DNA of 64,000 nt from Cacajao melanocephalus (Eukaryota; Chordata; Mammalia; Primates; Pitheciidae), in assembly GCA_963573385.1 (NCBI GenBank), contig CAUYLG010017953.1, positions 1 through 64,000 on the forward strand, in the 5' to 3' direction. The position numbers were made by a program, and so were the translations under genes. Positions 52,801-64,000 of the stretch are shown here, piece after piece. Positions within the stretch are counted from its first letter, which is position 1; the number at the start of each line of letters is the position of its first letter. The notes beneath the pieces are model-generated. The model was not told the DNA's origin. It ran no database searches and saw only the letters and a program-made list of their open reading frames with translations.

Positions 52801-52914
52801 GCCTCCCCTTTCCTAACAAAGAGAGAAATGTCTCAGAAAATGCTGCTATAGGCTTTCAAGTCTGACAAGATTCCATAAGTAGTAATTAATTCACAGAAGG
52901 AATAAAACACATAA

Positions 52915-53240
<326 letters not shown>

Positions 53241-53319
53241 TGATGGAAAATTTTGTGTTTCCAAGAGCAACGCTAAAATTACTGAAATGTTTTTAAAAGG
53301 GGGAAGGATAGAAACAGAG

Positions 53320-53494
53320 AAGAATGGTTTCTAAGAGTGGAAGAAGGGGAGGTGGGGACCTGTTGATCGAAGAGTACAAAGTTTCAGTTGTGCAAGATGA
53401 ATCAGCTCTTGAGATCTCATGTACAGAGTGGTGACTATAGTTAACAATACAGTGTTGTATACTTGAAATATGCTTAGATCTGAAGTGTTCTCAC

Positions 53495-53526
<32 letters not shown>

Positions 53527-53672
53527 CCACACAAGTGATGGGTATGTTAATTCACAATTCACTTGATTGCAGGATCATTTCATAGTGTATATGTTTATCA
53601 AAACGTCAAGTTGTAGATCTTAGACATATATGATTACTACTTGTCAATTATATCTCAATAAAGCTGAACAAA
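53320..53672 (+). mobile_element. LINE-1 (L1MA/L1MB-type) 3' UTR
   Basis: Matches the older L1 3' UTR: 'gtacaaagtttcagttgtgc', 'ggtgactatagttaacaata', 'gtatacttgaaatatgctta', 'gtgttctcaccaca' and the end 'gtcaattatatctcaataaa'. It is interrupted by a CA microsatellite at 53495-53523 grown from the 'caccaca' position. Confidence 0.82.
53495..53523 (+). repeat. (CA)n microsatellite inside an L1 3' UTR
   Basis: About 14 CA units. Confidence 0.98.
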
Positions 53673-54775
53673 AAGAGGGAGGTTGAGGCGTATTGAACTT
53701 TTGGAATGATAACTATCAGCTGACCATGGAAGGTAAGCTCTAAAAGATCAAGGATCTTTGTCTTTTTGTTTCCCCATTTCTGTATCTCTAGCCTCTAGTT
53801 TATGGTAACCATTCAAAAATTACTTGTTTAATAATTTGCATCCCTAATACATTTTCTGTTAAGGCTCAGAGAGTGAATATTTTTTACTTTGTTGGCCATA
53901 CGGATTGTATAGCAACTACCCAACTGCTGTCTTCATGAGAAAGTTGCATAGCTGATATAAGAAAGGAAGCATGGTTCTGTTCCAGTAAAACTTCATTTAC
54001 AGAAACAGCTGGCTAGCGTACTAGCAGTGGTTTGCCAAACCCTGGTCTGGACTCTGCTACTCCTGCTAATGCAGTTCTTTGGGTGTTCAACATTTTAGAA
54101 ATTGATATTTCAAGGCTCCTGAAAAGAGATACTACGGCACTGTGGAACGATGCCTTCAAAATTACCTAGGATCTTTTTGGACATATGAGAGATCAACAGA
54201 AATGATGGCTTCATGATCATTATCTATGCTTCTCTCTTTTGGAGGTTGTGATTCTTTTGTGAGCACCGCTAATTATATTGGAAGTGTCTCTTGAATCCCA
54301 CATTTCATGTTGATCATAGCTTTGGGAATAAATAGTAATCTCTCATGGGGTAGAATAAGTAGAGGTCTTTCACATATGCTTGTTTTCAGTTTAAATGTTT
54401 GCTTGCCCTATAACTGTAATATTTTCATTACCAGGATCACTTGGGGAAAAAATACAATAAAAGTATCTGCCTCCAAACCTTGCTCTATTTATATAATTCA
54501 GCAAGAAAGATCATCAGCCTGAGAATACATGTTTTATGATACTTCTTAAAGAGCTAAAGTTTAGTCACCAGAATTGTGGCAAACCCTGCTTTTGTCATTC
54601 TACACTCTCTGAACCCCTGTATCCACACCCAGCCCTGCATGTCACTGCGGTAAGCATTGATGAAGAAAAAATACAATGACCACAATGACCACCCTCCATA
54701 GACAGAGACATCCTCAGAAAGAGAACAAGGATGCACTGAGATCCTCTACTTCTAATCTGTTAATGTTTTTTACAC
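53673..54775. other. Unassigned sequence
   Basis: No gene or named repeat recognised in about 1.1 kb. Confidence 0.45.
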
Positions 54776-55194
54776 TGTATCGTTAGTTTTCTGTGTCAAC
54801 TTGTCTGGGCCATGGGCTGTCCAGGTATTTAGTCAAATATAATTCCTAGTGTTTAATATTTGAATTGACAGACTTAGTAGAGCAGAATGCCCTCCCTAAT
54901 GGGGGTGGTCCTCATTCAATCAGTTGAAGGCCTAAATAGAACAACATGGCATAAGTTCTACCTACTAACAGAGAATTCTTCTAACCTGAAGGCCTTCGAA
55001 GTGGGATATCAGCTTATTTCCTGCTTTGGACAGAAACTAAGCCATAGGCACTTGCTGGTTTCCAGCTTTCCAAATCACCCAGCGGATCTGGGGACTTGCC
55101 AGCCTCCATAATCATATGAGTCAATTCCTTACAATAATTTTCTTTCTATATAGACATACATCCTATTGATTATTCCTCTGAACAACTCTGACAC
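54776..55194 (+). mobile_element. LTR-like element, unclassified
   Basis: Starts with 'gttttctgtgtcaacttgtc' and contains 'agcagaatgccctccctaat', 'cattcaatcagttgaaggcc' and 'ccagcctccataatcatatg', followed by an AT-rich run and a degenerate 'caactctgacacattc' end. This is a common human repeat architecture sharing its terminal blocks with the solo LTR at 22946-23494, but no TSD is visible. Confidence 0.6.
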
Positions 55195-55235
55195 ATTCTC
55201 TCTTTAAATATATATACATGTATTACATACACATA

Positions 55236-56678
55236 GTTGTATTGCTTAACAATGGGAACACATTCTGAGAAATGCATTGTAAGGCAATTTTGTCATTTTG
55301 TGAACATTATAGAGTATACTTTGCACAAATTTAGATGGTATAGCCCCCTGCTTACCTAGGCTATGTGATATAGACTACCGCTTCTAGGCTATAAACCTAT
55401 ACAGCACATGACCATACTAAATAGTGTTGGCTTTTGTAACATAGTAATAAGTGCTTGTGTAACTAAACATATCTAAACACGGAAAAGATACAGTAAAAAT
55501 ATGGTATGAAAGGTAACACTTGGTATATCTGTATAGTGCACTTAACATCAGTGGAATTTGCAGGACTGGAACTCGCTCTGGATGAGTGAGTGATAATTGA
55601 AAGTGAAGGCTAAGGACATTATTATACATAGATAATACATACAGTAACGTCGATTTTGTAAACCCTGTACACTTAGGCTACATTATAGCTATTTTTAAAA
55701 TTCTTTTTTATTCAATAACAAATTAATCTTAGCTTACAGGGACACTTTTACTTTGTCAGCATCTTAATTTTGAAACTTTTTGACTCTTCTGTAATGATAG
55801 TACTAAGCTTATCTGCACAAAAATATTTTCTTTATATCCTTATTTGATAAGCTTTTCTATTTTAAATATTTTTTAATTTTTTTTAACTTTTTAAACGTTT
55901 TTCATAAGACTGAAGATACAGACACACACATTAGCCTAGGCCTACACAGGGTCAGGGTTGTCAATATCAGTGTCTTTCATCTTCACACCTTGTCTGTTAA
56001 AAAAATCTTTAAGGGCAATAGCATGCATAGAGCTGCCATCTATGATGGCAATGCTTTTCTTCTGAAATACCTCCTGAAAGGCCAGCCTGAGGCTTTTTTT
56101 TTTTTTCTTTTTGGGACAGAGTCTTGCTCTGTCACCCAAGCTACAGTACAGTGGTGCAATCTTGGCTCACTGCAACCTCCGCCTCCTGGATTCAAGTGAT
56201 TCTCCTGCGTTAGCCTCCTGAGTGGCTGGGATCACAGGTGCATGCCACCACGCCCTGTTATTTTGTATTTTTAGTAGAGACAGGGTTTCACCGTGTTGGC
56301 TAGGCTGTTCTTGAACTCCTGACCTCAAAAGATCCACCTGCCTCCGTCTCCTAAATTGCTGGAATTACAGGATAAGTAGAAGGAGTACACTCTAAAATAA
56401 AAATGTATAGTATAGAAAATACATGAACCAGTAACATAGTCATTTATTATTATTATTATGTACTATATATGATTGTATATGCTGTTCTCTTATACAACTG
56501 GCAGTGCAGTAGGTTTGTTTACACCAGCATAGTCACAAACACATGATAAAAATGGTAGCACTATGACATCATGAGGGCTATGACATCACCAGATGATAGG
56601 AATGTTTTAGCTCCATTTTTATTTTATGGAGCCACTTTCATACATAGGGTGGTCAAAAAGTCATTGCAGCATATTGTC
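55236..56678. mobile_element. Tigger-type mariner element with a nested Alu
   Basis: The left end ('ttgcttaacaatgggaacac', 'tgagaaatgcattgtaaggc') and right end ('gacatcaccagatgatagga', 'gtcattgcagcatattg') carry the long imperfect inverted repeats of one Tigger subgroup, and both are bordered by TA (55234-55235, 56679-56680). An Alu at 56094-56371 splits it. A minus-strand open frame (about 55942-56090) ending TDIDNPDPV probably derives from the old transposase region. The subgroup (Tigger3/4-like) is from memory and uncertain. Confidence 0.75.
56094..56371 (-). mobile_element. Alu SINE, antisense, missing its 5' end, nested in Tigger
   Basis: T-rich tail from 56094, both monomers present, but the + strand sequence stops at 'ctggaattacagg', so about the first 20-25 bases of Alu are missing. 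It then resumes Tigger sequence at 'ataagtagaagg'. The insertion postdates the Tigger element. Confidence 0.93.
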
Positions 56679-56731
56679 TACTTATCTATCTATCTATCAT
56701 CTATCTGTCTGTCTATCTGCCTGCTTACCTA
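56677..56731 (+). repeat. (TCTA)n/(TCTG)n microsatellite
   Basis: A compound tetranucleotide repeat of about 13 units, starting at the TA flank of the Tigger element. Confidence 0.95.
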
Positions 56732-58454
56732 CATGGTTTCACTGGGCAGTCACCTTTCTGCAGCCCAGAAACTCTCCTTTACTTTCTGTGCTTCAATTTG
56801 GAACACTGGCTACAGATCTTTTCTCTGCTTTGGCTAAGAATTCAATGAACTCTTTACCTGTTTGGCAGCCTGCTGGAGCTGGAAACTTGCAATTCTTATT
56901 TCTGCTGTGAAAGTTTTTATTATAAAAATTGAATATAGGAAGGGAATGTACTACTCCCATAACTGAGGGTACACCAGGGAAGGAAAATGTGGTTGGCATC
57001 CCAAATTGGAACATCAGTGTTTTCCTAGTATACTCCGATAAAGCCCAATTATAAAGATGTTTATTTAACTTTTTCATGTTTTCATAGATAATAAACACTA
57101 TAAAAACATTTTCAAAATAGGACATTCAACCTTCCACACAGTTCCTAGTAAATCCTGGGAGACGGTGCAGATGCAGTTTATACATCAAGGGCTGCCTGCT
57201 TGTTTGTAGTTTGTAGTTTCTTAAGGTTTGGACTAATCTTTTTTAAAGTCTCTGGCTTGTGGATGTATGCTAATTTGTTTAATGTCTTTAATGGAAATTA
57301 AACAGAAAGACATTCAAATGCACTGACGTTAGTGATGAGCTTAAAGAAACCAAGACATTTGGTTCACATAAGCTGCTATTGAAACATCTGGAATGAAAAA
57401 GCACTTTGTATTTCAAGGCTGTTTAGAAAACAAGGCATAAATCTTTTCTTGATAAGAGAACAAATCAATAGAAAACAAAACACATTTATATGTTTCTGAT
57501 AGTTTTACAAATGGGGATTAGAACACATAGGTCAATCTATTGTTCAAGAAGAGCCATTCAGCTCTGTTGTGTACAAAGAATAGAATTCAGGAATTTGATA
57601 ATTTTTGAAGTACTTCTATTTTTTAAGTAATGGTAACCCCTCCTCTATGAGTTGAAAATTCGATAGGTTTTCTTGCTTTTAACAGTTAGATTTCCCTGCA
57701 AAGTGCTGAAACAAACAGAAAAAGAACACACTGTCTCTACTCGTAACTGAGGAAAAACTATGTTGACATTCATAGTCACTAGACAAAGTCATTTTTTAAG
57801 AACAGAGAAACAACTAGAAAATATCAACCTGTAGCAATGACAGAAGAAAATAAGTGTGATCCAACATACTGAATATTAAACATAGGAATGATAAAAGAGT
57901 TATAGCCCTACAGATTATGTGGTAAAGCAAATTTCTGTCAGATCTTGACTTGGTTTATACCTTTGTTAGTAACAAAAATAACAAAAAATTATCTTTGTAT
58001 TATACGCTCTTCTTGTATTACAATGGAGAGTTTCTTCTTTTATGACTCTACTGAAAAATCATAGTGATTTGCTACTTGAAACAGAATTAGCATCGCTAAA
58101 AAATGAATTCCTCGCTAAAACCTTTTTTAGCTCTATACTATCGGTAGACATAATGTGTGTGGTTCTGAAAGCAATCACACATAAAAGCAGAGAAAGGCGT
58201 GTGTCCTACTTTCCCTCCTCTGAGGCCCAGTAGGGCTCAGCCTTGCAAAGCCAGCCCCTATCACTTAACTTCATGTATTTACTTATTTTAAAATCTATAC
58301 GTAATATTTGTACATACCTATAGGGTGGAATGTGCTATTTCCATACATCTGTACATGGTGTAATGATCAAATCAGGGTAAATAATATATTCATTACCTCA
58401 AATATTTATTAATTCTTTGTTCTCCATAATCTCCTTTTAAAGTGGATTTTGGGA
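56732..58454. other. Unassigned sequence
   Basis: About 1.7 kb without recognised genes or repeats. Confidence 0.45.
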
Positions 58455-58486
58455 GGCTGGGCATGGTGGCTCACACTTTTAATTTA
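58455..58486 (+). mobile_element. Alu 5' stub
   Basis: About 30 bases, 'ggctgggcatggtggctcac' and a little more, match the Alu 5' end and then stop at 'acttttaatttatg'. No Alu body follows. Confidence 0.6.
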
Positions 58487-59374
58487 TGTAGATAATTTTT
58501 ATAAAGGTAAAATTTATAAAGGCAATTAAAAGACTGGGTTCCCAAAACCATGACCATGATCCAATTCTTAAGAAGTTATCTTCAGAAATCAGAAAGGTGA
58601 CTGCAAGATGGTCTACATGGAGCAATTTAAATATGCTGGAGGAATATCTGAATGCTCTCTAACATATGGATTTTGTAATATTACTCACAGAAAGACTATT
58701 ATGTATGTAATGGCTTTTTACCCCAAAAGGGTTAACCTTTCCGCCTATCTTTACAACGTGGCTTTAATAATAATAACGAAATTCCCACATTTAATAGAAG
58801 TAGAGGGAAACATATAGGCCGAGGATCCATCTGTAGATGATAACACATCTACATTCATTAGTCCTCTGCTATATATAACTACTACTTTATTATACCGGAG
58901 TTCGTGTAGCCACCCATAGAATGCTGTGGGAAAGAGAATGTTAGAGCACAAGGAAACCTGAATTCTAGTACTGTATTCCCCTATTTTTGGACTGTGGATG
59001 ACCAAAGGTAACTGAAACCATGGAAAGAAAAACCCATGGATAAGTGGAGACTACGGTAACAGGTTCTTCTCACTTGTTCTGTGACGCTTGGCAAGTTTAC
59101 TAACTTCTATGAGATGATCAATTTTTTTTTTTTTAATAAAGGACTTGGTCTTGTCTTAGTAACGGTTTTCAATCTTTGATGTTCAAGGTCCCTGAAAGTT
59201 CTTCAGAAGTGTCTTGAGGATGAGCCATTCTGGGGGAAAAATGCACCTGGTCCTCTTGAGCCAGAGCAATTCTACTTGTAGTTATTTTTCATATTGGCAT
59301 CTCTAAAAGATATAATTGAATGAGCAATTCACTAGTAAAACCTTCTATAGTCACTTTTTCTGTAGTCTCTGGTC
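58487..59374. other. Mostly unassigned; possible Tigger-type end at about 58985-59057
   Basis: The segment 'gactgtggatgaccaaaggt', 'aactgaaaccatggaaag', 'ggataagtggagactacgg' resembles one terminus of a Tigger-group element. I found no partner end. Nothing else recognised. Confidence 0.4.
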
Positions 59375-60051
59375 TCTTTGAGGGAATGTGTTCTCTTCCA
59401 GGTCCACAAGGGGGGCATATTTTTAATGGAAAGAACTTCCCAGCACCATGACCCTCTCCCATCTCTCTCATTTAACAGTCTCTTGTGTAATTTTAGGGGG
59501 AGCGGGAAGAATCCAAAAGTCAATCACTCAAGCAGAAGTTCTAAGGAACTCCTTTCATTGGCCAGAGGTCCTGGAGAAGGTGGGGGTTCCTTCCAGACTA
59601 AAAGTCCCCTTCTTCCACACCCCTTGGGACTCCATGTTTGGGTCCCCTTCCACGAACACTCCCTTCATGGAAGCCATCTTTCTCTCTCGAGGATTTTCCC
59701 TCTGGAGTCCCCTTCCACACTCTCTCTTGGAAGCCTGTCTTCCCCTCCTAAACTCCATCTGTCTCTATTCCCTTCCACTCAGTGTGGAAGCTGCTTTCCT
59801 CCGCTGGATTCCATCTGTCTGGATTCTCTCACTCAGTGTGAGAGTTAACTGTTTCTTTCTCTCTCCTTCTCCTGTTTCTCTTTCTCTACTTAAATAAATC
59901 ACTTTCTACAAACACTTTTGAGTCCGGCATTTACTGCGCACTGCGCCATGGTCTCCTCTCCCATTCTTGGGGAGTGATAGACCAAGAACCTGGAGAAATA
60001 TCCTCTCAGGGGAACTGAGGGCTCCCCTGTACCCCTGAACCCCAACATCTT
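59375..60051 (+). mobile_element. ERV1-style solo LTR with internal tandem repeats
   Basis: Proposed LTR 59379-60047 (669 bases), starting TGAGGGAATG and ending CCCCAACA. A 4-base duplication tctt lies at 59375-59378 and 60048-60051, the length typical of class I ERVs. AATAAA is at 59893-59898, followed by an R/U5-like part ('gagtccggcatttactgcgc'). U3 contains several diverged tandem units of about 60 bases. No retroviral internal region adjoins it. Open frames at 59378-59897 read through the low-complexity pyrimidine-rich repeats and are not genes. The 4-base TSD alone is weak evidence. Confidence 0.65.
59605..59842 (+). repeat. Diverged tandem repeat (about 60-65 bases per unit) in the LTR
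   Basis: The motif tccccttccac recurs at 59643-59653, 59708-59718 and, as tcccttccac, 59769-59778, with a related copy near 59605. Each is followed by a GGAAGC. The last two units share 'ccatctgtct' and 'actcagtgtg'. Confidence 0.75.
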
Positions 60052-60127
60052 TAGCTGTAAGAATGTGTTAATTATTTCCTATATTGATGAATTTAGAAAT
60101 AAAGTAAAACAACAATAAAGAACCAAT

Positions 60128-60325
60128 CCACATAGTACTTACCAAATGCAAGGACTCTTAAGAGCTTGAAGTAAGGTAACACATTTATATTTCGCAGAAA
60201 ACCTTTAAGAATAGTGCTCTACGTATACACACTTGCAGATGAGAAAATGCAGTGTTTAATTCACTAGCTTGATTTCAAACCCAGGCCAGCTGGCCCCAGA
60301 TTCTCTTAACCCTACACTGTTGCCA
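60128..60325 (-). mobile_element. MIR SINE, antisense
   Basis: Antisense MIR: 'cttgcagatgagaaaatgca', 'gatttcaaacccaggccagc' and 'attctcttaaccctacactg', with the tail side near 'aatccacatagtacttacc'. Confidence 0.75.
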
Positions 60326-60627
60326 GGACCTGGCTGACACATATAGAATGGCAGGCACTGCAGAGTCTGTTTCTACCCATACAGGTTTACTTGACTCAAG
60401 ATTTTGTTTTTGTGTTCTTTGGATTTATGTAAATTATTTACATTAGAGAAAGTAAAAATGGAAAGATTTGTGTGTGGAGCCACTTCTCTGTGACATGAAC
60501 ATTTGACACCATTTTTCTCATCTTTGCTGCAGCTGAAGGGACAAATGTTTGTGAAGCAGCAGCTATGGAAACGGAAGGGAATTCTGTTGAGATGTTAATA
60601 GATGCCTTATTTCTGACACTTTAAAAA

Positions 60628-60700
60628 ATCTGTATGACCTTGGACACATTAACTTCTCTGAGCTTATATCTCCCCATCAATTATATCTTGCGGTTATATT
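60628..60700 (+). mobile_element. MIR core fragment
   Basis: 'tgtatgaccttggacacatt' and 'aacttctctgagcttatatc' match the MIR core. Short and diverged. Confidence 0.5.
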
Positions 60701-61004
60701 TTAAAACTCCACCCACGAATTTTTCTATAATAAAATGAGATATAAAAATATACACTATAAATCATACTTTAATATTTCTTACTCCTTTTCCTCCTCTCCT
60801 CTTCCTCTTTCTATTCTTTTCTTATTTTTATTTTGATAGTGACATGGCTAAAAGTATTCTTCCTACTTATCAGATATTTACCTTCTTGTTTGAAGAATGC
60901 GCTTGGTGTGAGGGCTTAGCAATAATTCATGCCATGCCTTACCCTTTTTCCTTTGATTATGCTTTTATTTATTTTTGTGATGTACTCCTTCTCTCCTCTC
61001 TTAT

Positions 61005-61275
61005 TCCTACTAATTCTTCAAGGTTAATGTTTTCCTTTCTGACCATTCCTAGATTCTCAGTTTAGGTCCCAGGATTCCCAGATGGCCTCACAATACTTTT
61101 GTCACATTTTCTTTATTGAATTTGTCATGTAGTATTGTAATTACCTTTAAATTGAATATTTCTCCTTGAATTGGCCATTTGCTTCTCAAGAGAAATGACT
61201 ATGTCATAAATATATTTGTGTACTCTCTTTGCATCACATAGTACCTGATATCTAATGGAAGATCAAACAGTGTGT
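61005..61275 (+). mobile_element. Probable LINE-2 fragment
   Basis: The order of blocks, 'ttcctttctgaccattccta', 'tgtcatgtagtattgtaatt', then 'gcatcacatagtacctgata', resembles the L2 3' region. Strongly diverged. Confidence 0.5.
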
Positions 61276-64000
61276 GAATTAGTTAATGCTTATGTCAAAA
61301 CCCAAACCTCTTACCTGCACTAATTCCACTTGCTTATTTCATTGCTTACTTTAGAGCAAACATAAATGGTCTGAAGTTGTTTTGTTTTTAGACTGAATTC
61401 TACTCTACAATGTTGGCATCAGTGGATGCCAGAATATTTAAGAAAATGATAATTTTTTTGCCTGCTCCGATGGCACTTGAACTTTTGTTAATGATTTTAG
61501 TAAAACTGAAATAAACAACCAGGAAATAATTGGTGATTTGAGAAATTCCTGACTTCCCATCTTTTCGGTAATTTAAATTATTGATATTATTTGCTATAGT
61601 GCTGGCAATTTGACCAAGTGTTCTGCCAAGTTAGTAATTAAAATATAAATTGGTTTTATGAATCAAAGTACTTCCTTTCTGGATAAATAAATCCTCAGAA
61701 ACACTGGCAGTTGCCATCAACTGTATTTATTAAGTCAAACAAGCAAACGTTAGTTGGAATTGTATAGAAAGACTAACAATTAGAGGTGTTCAGGTTTGTA
61801 TTGACAGAATTACTCTAAACAGAGATAGTCTAGTCTAAACACGATCATCTATTGTGATAAAACTTGCCAGAAACCCTGCACTATCAAGCATTTATTTTGT
61901 TCATATTCATCCATTTAAAAAAATCCGACAATCCAGCATCCAAATGCCTGTATTTATTTATAAATCTATTATTTCAAACTCAGGGAAATAAGCATGTCTC
62001 CTAATGGTCATGTGCCCTTTCTATCTGTGTCAGATTTACTTTTCGTAGATGACTCCTGGTGGATGTACTACATTAAAAACATTAAATGACCTCAGTATCA
62101 GATGTAGGATGATACTGCCTCAAAACTTTAACTTTAAACACTCAAAATATGTGTTCCACAGGGAACTGGGTGGAGTTTCCCTTCCTCCTACTCGTTAGAT
62201 AATGGGAATGGGGACCACCTTGAGGCATCAATTCCTTAGAAAGAAAACCAGATTCTAAAAGGAGGAGTACCAGAGAGAGTGGGACTTTTCAGAAGGGCTT
62301 AGGGTAGGGATTGGTAGTGAGAATCTGGAAATGTGAAAAAAGGGAATGAAAGCTGTAAATATCAGAACATGAGACACAGTTCCCCACCATATGAATATAG
62401 TTGCTTTTTAAATTTCCCTAACATTTCTCTTCACCCTTATTAAGAATAGAGAGGGGAAGGGATAAGTGACAGAATGGGGGGATCTTTCTCTCATTTTCAG
62501 TCACATCATTGTTGAGGCTGATTTGATTGAGTACGACTCTTGTGGGACTAGTTCTAGTTCATGGTGTATGGACAATTCCCAGAATATTATTCAGATCTCA
62601 CCTTTCCCTTTTAGTTGTGCTGAAAGCCAAATGAGACATTCCAACTACCTCTCCCTTTAAATAAAATGAGATTCAGATTCTTTCTTCTAGCCATTAATGT
62701 GCTATGTCGGTGGTCTGGTGTCTCTTCTGCAAATTGCAGCCTAAATGGAGTGAAGAAGCTGGCACTATTATGGTGAGGTGGTATGCAGGGCTTTTATACC
62801 CAGACCAGGGGTTCTCTATCCCTACTCCTTTATTTAATCTTCTCTAGTTCAGATAGGACTAGTAACCTGTGCACATAGTGTATTATTTGGTCCATGTGTA
62901 TTTAAAAAAAATTTCTCAAATTGGTTAGGATCAGAAAAGTGATGAGGTTAGAAATTAAGTTCACTTCAGAAAACAGGGAGGGAGGATCCTGAATGGACTA
63001 TTGTCGTGGCCCATTATCTGGCATCCCAAGTTGACAGAGGTGATAAGATGCTAAGAGTAAAGTATGAATCCAAGAATAAAGGATTAGGGAAAATAATCCA
63101 TCTTTGTTATTTACCAAATGTCGACATCTTGGTGCAATAGCTATTTGGATAGAGAACTACCTATCTTCCCCTGGTTACAGAGACCCACACCCTAGAATAT
63201 TGTGCTGCATGCCTAGGCCACCCTAAGCCTTCAAAATGCTAGAGGCAGTGTTTGTATTTAGGGATGTGTGTGCATGCATGTGCAGACATGGTAGCATTTA
63301 TGTTTGCGCTCTTACAAGAAGAGAGAGCAACACAGAGGGGACAGAAGGCAATGGCAGAGAGAACAGGGAGCAGCAGATTCCATTGTGAGGTCATCACAGC
63401 TGGGTGCTAAAGGGATCTGAATCTTGAAGTGAGAAAGACAAATGATAGGAGGATGAAGGTACTCTTCTTTTACTCTCTGCTAGTTTCAACTTATCATCAT
63501 AGCTACAAAAATGCTATCATTCAATCTGGATCGTAGTTAAAGAGAGAGAAAGAGACAGTGTTTGGATCTGGGGTATAGCAAAGAGAGCTCAGTAGTTTGA
63601 ACTTTCACTGCAGTGTTGGTGGATAGAGGGTAAGAATTCATTTTCTCATATACCCAGATCATGTAGCCCCAGGATAGAGATGTAATTTTTAGGTAACATA
63701 AATCTAGACAAATGAGAGAGATGGCTTGCAATATCAAAATCAGAAATAGTTTCAATAGGAGAAAGCAATCTTACATTTTTCCTTTTAAGATAGGCTGTAT
63801 TTACTATTTAAAGAAAAATGTTAATTACTATTAATAATAAAATATATGAAAAATGCATATTGTTTGGGAAACCACTCAAGTTTCCTATCCTAAACTATAA
63901 TATTTGTCTCCCAGAATTCCTTGACAAACTCCCTTAAGGTCTAGTTGAACCCTCCAGAGGTCTCAAGCCAACAGAACCAAAATATATGTGAAGGTTATTT
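61276..64000. other. Unassigned sequence to the window end
   Basis: About 2.7 kb. I see no gene, RNA or named repeat; open frames at 62466-62660 and 63537-63755 are short and unsupported. The stretch at 63250-63300 is TG/CA-rich without being a clean microsatellite. Confidence 0.45.

Noticed and set aside
59378..59897. Two overlapping open frames of about 150 residues
   Set aside because: They run in two different frames through pyrimidine-rich LTR tandem repeats. Stop-poor low complexity, not coding.

Overview
This window looks like primate, most likely human, nuclear DNA. It is AT-rich, CpG-poor and packed with primate-type interspersed repeats: nine Alu copies, a 7SL-type Alu monomer, several LINE-1 insertions with the primate L1 3' UTR, MaLR and ERV long terminal repeats, MER1/MER5 and Tigger DNA transposons, MIR and L2 fragments, and CA/TG microsatellites. 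I found no protein-coding gene, no convincing exon, and no tRNA, rRNA or CRISPR array. The longest open frames are pieces of L1 ORF2, L1 ORF1, antisense Alu or simple repeat. This is intergenic or deep intronic sequence. Repeat assignments were made by eye against remembered family consensuses, so subfamily names are given only where I trust them, and boundaries are good to about 5-20 bases unless a target-site duplication (TSD) fixes them.

Layout. 1-4 kb: an L1 3' end cut by the window edge, then a 5'-inverted L1 in opposite orientation (together a long inverted repeat), a MaLR LTR end and an antisense Alu. 4-9 kb: AT-rich, largely unassigned sequence with an A tract and a purine tract bracketed by a 17-base direct repeat. 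9-21 kb: Alu copies, a second 5'-inverted L1, a MER5-type hAT element, an MLT1-like LTR, L2, and four L1 3' ends or bodies in the same direction. 22.9-23.5 kb: a solo LTR with a 5-base TSD. 25.0-27.3 kb: an L1 carrying both its 5' end and its 3' end but lacking about 4 kb of interior, bracketed by an 11-base TSD and lying between two copies of an older repeat. 28-38 kb: mostly unassigned sequence with one Alu, MIR pieces, a long pyrimidine tract, a perfect hairpin and a perfect palindrome. 38-47 kb: a THE1/MST-type LTR, a 7SL-like monomer, MER5 copies, two adjacent MIRs, and a MER1-type hAT element with a perfect 8-base TSD. 48-54 kb: a third 5'-inverted L1, an old Alu, a Tigger/MER2 element, a small CpG-retaining patch with CTCF-like and CRE motifs, an Alu and an L1 3' end. 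54-60 kb: an LTR-like element, a Tigger element with a nested Alu, and an ERV1-style LTR with internal tandem repeats. 60-64 kb: MIR and L2 fragments, then unassigned sequence.

No genes work together here. The biological content is a record of retrotransposition and transposition mechanisms (twin priming, internal deletion, nested insertion, solo LTR formation) plus a few candidate regulatory or structural motifs. I did not find an undescribed multi-gene system.
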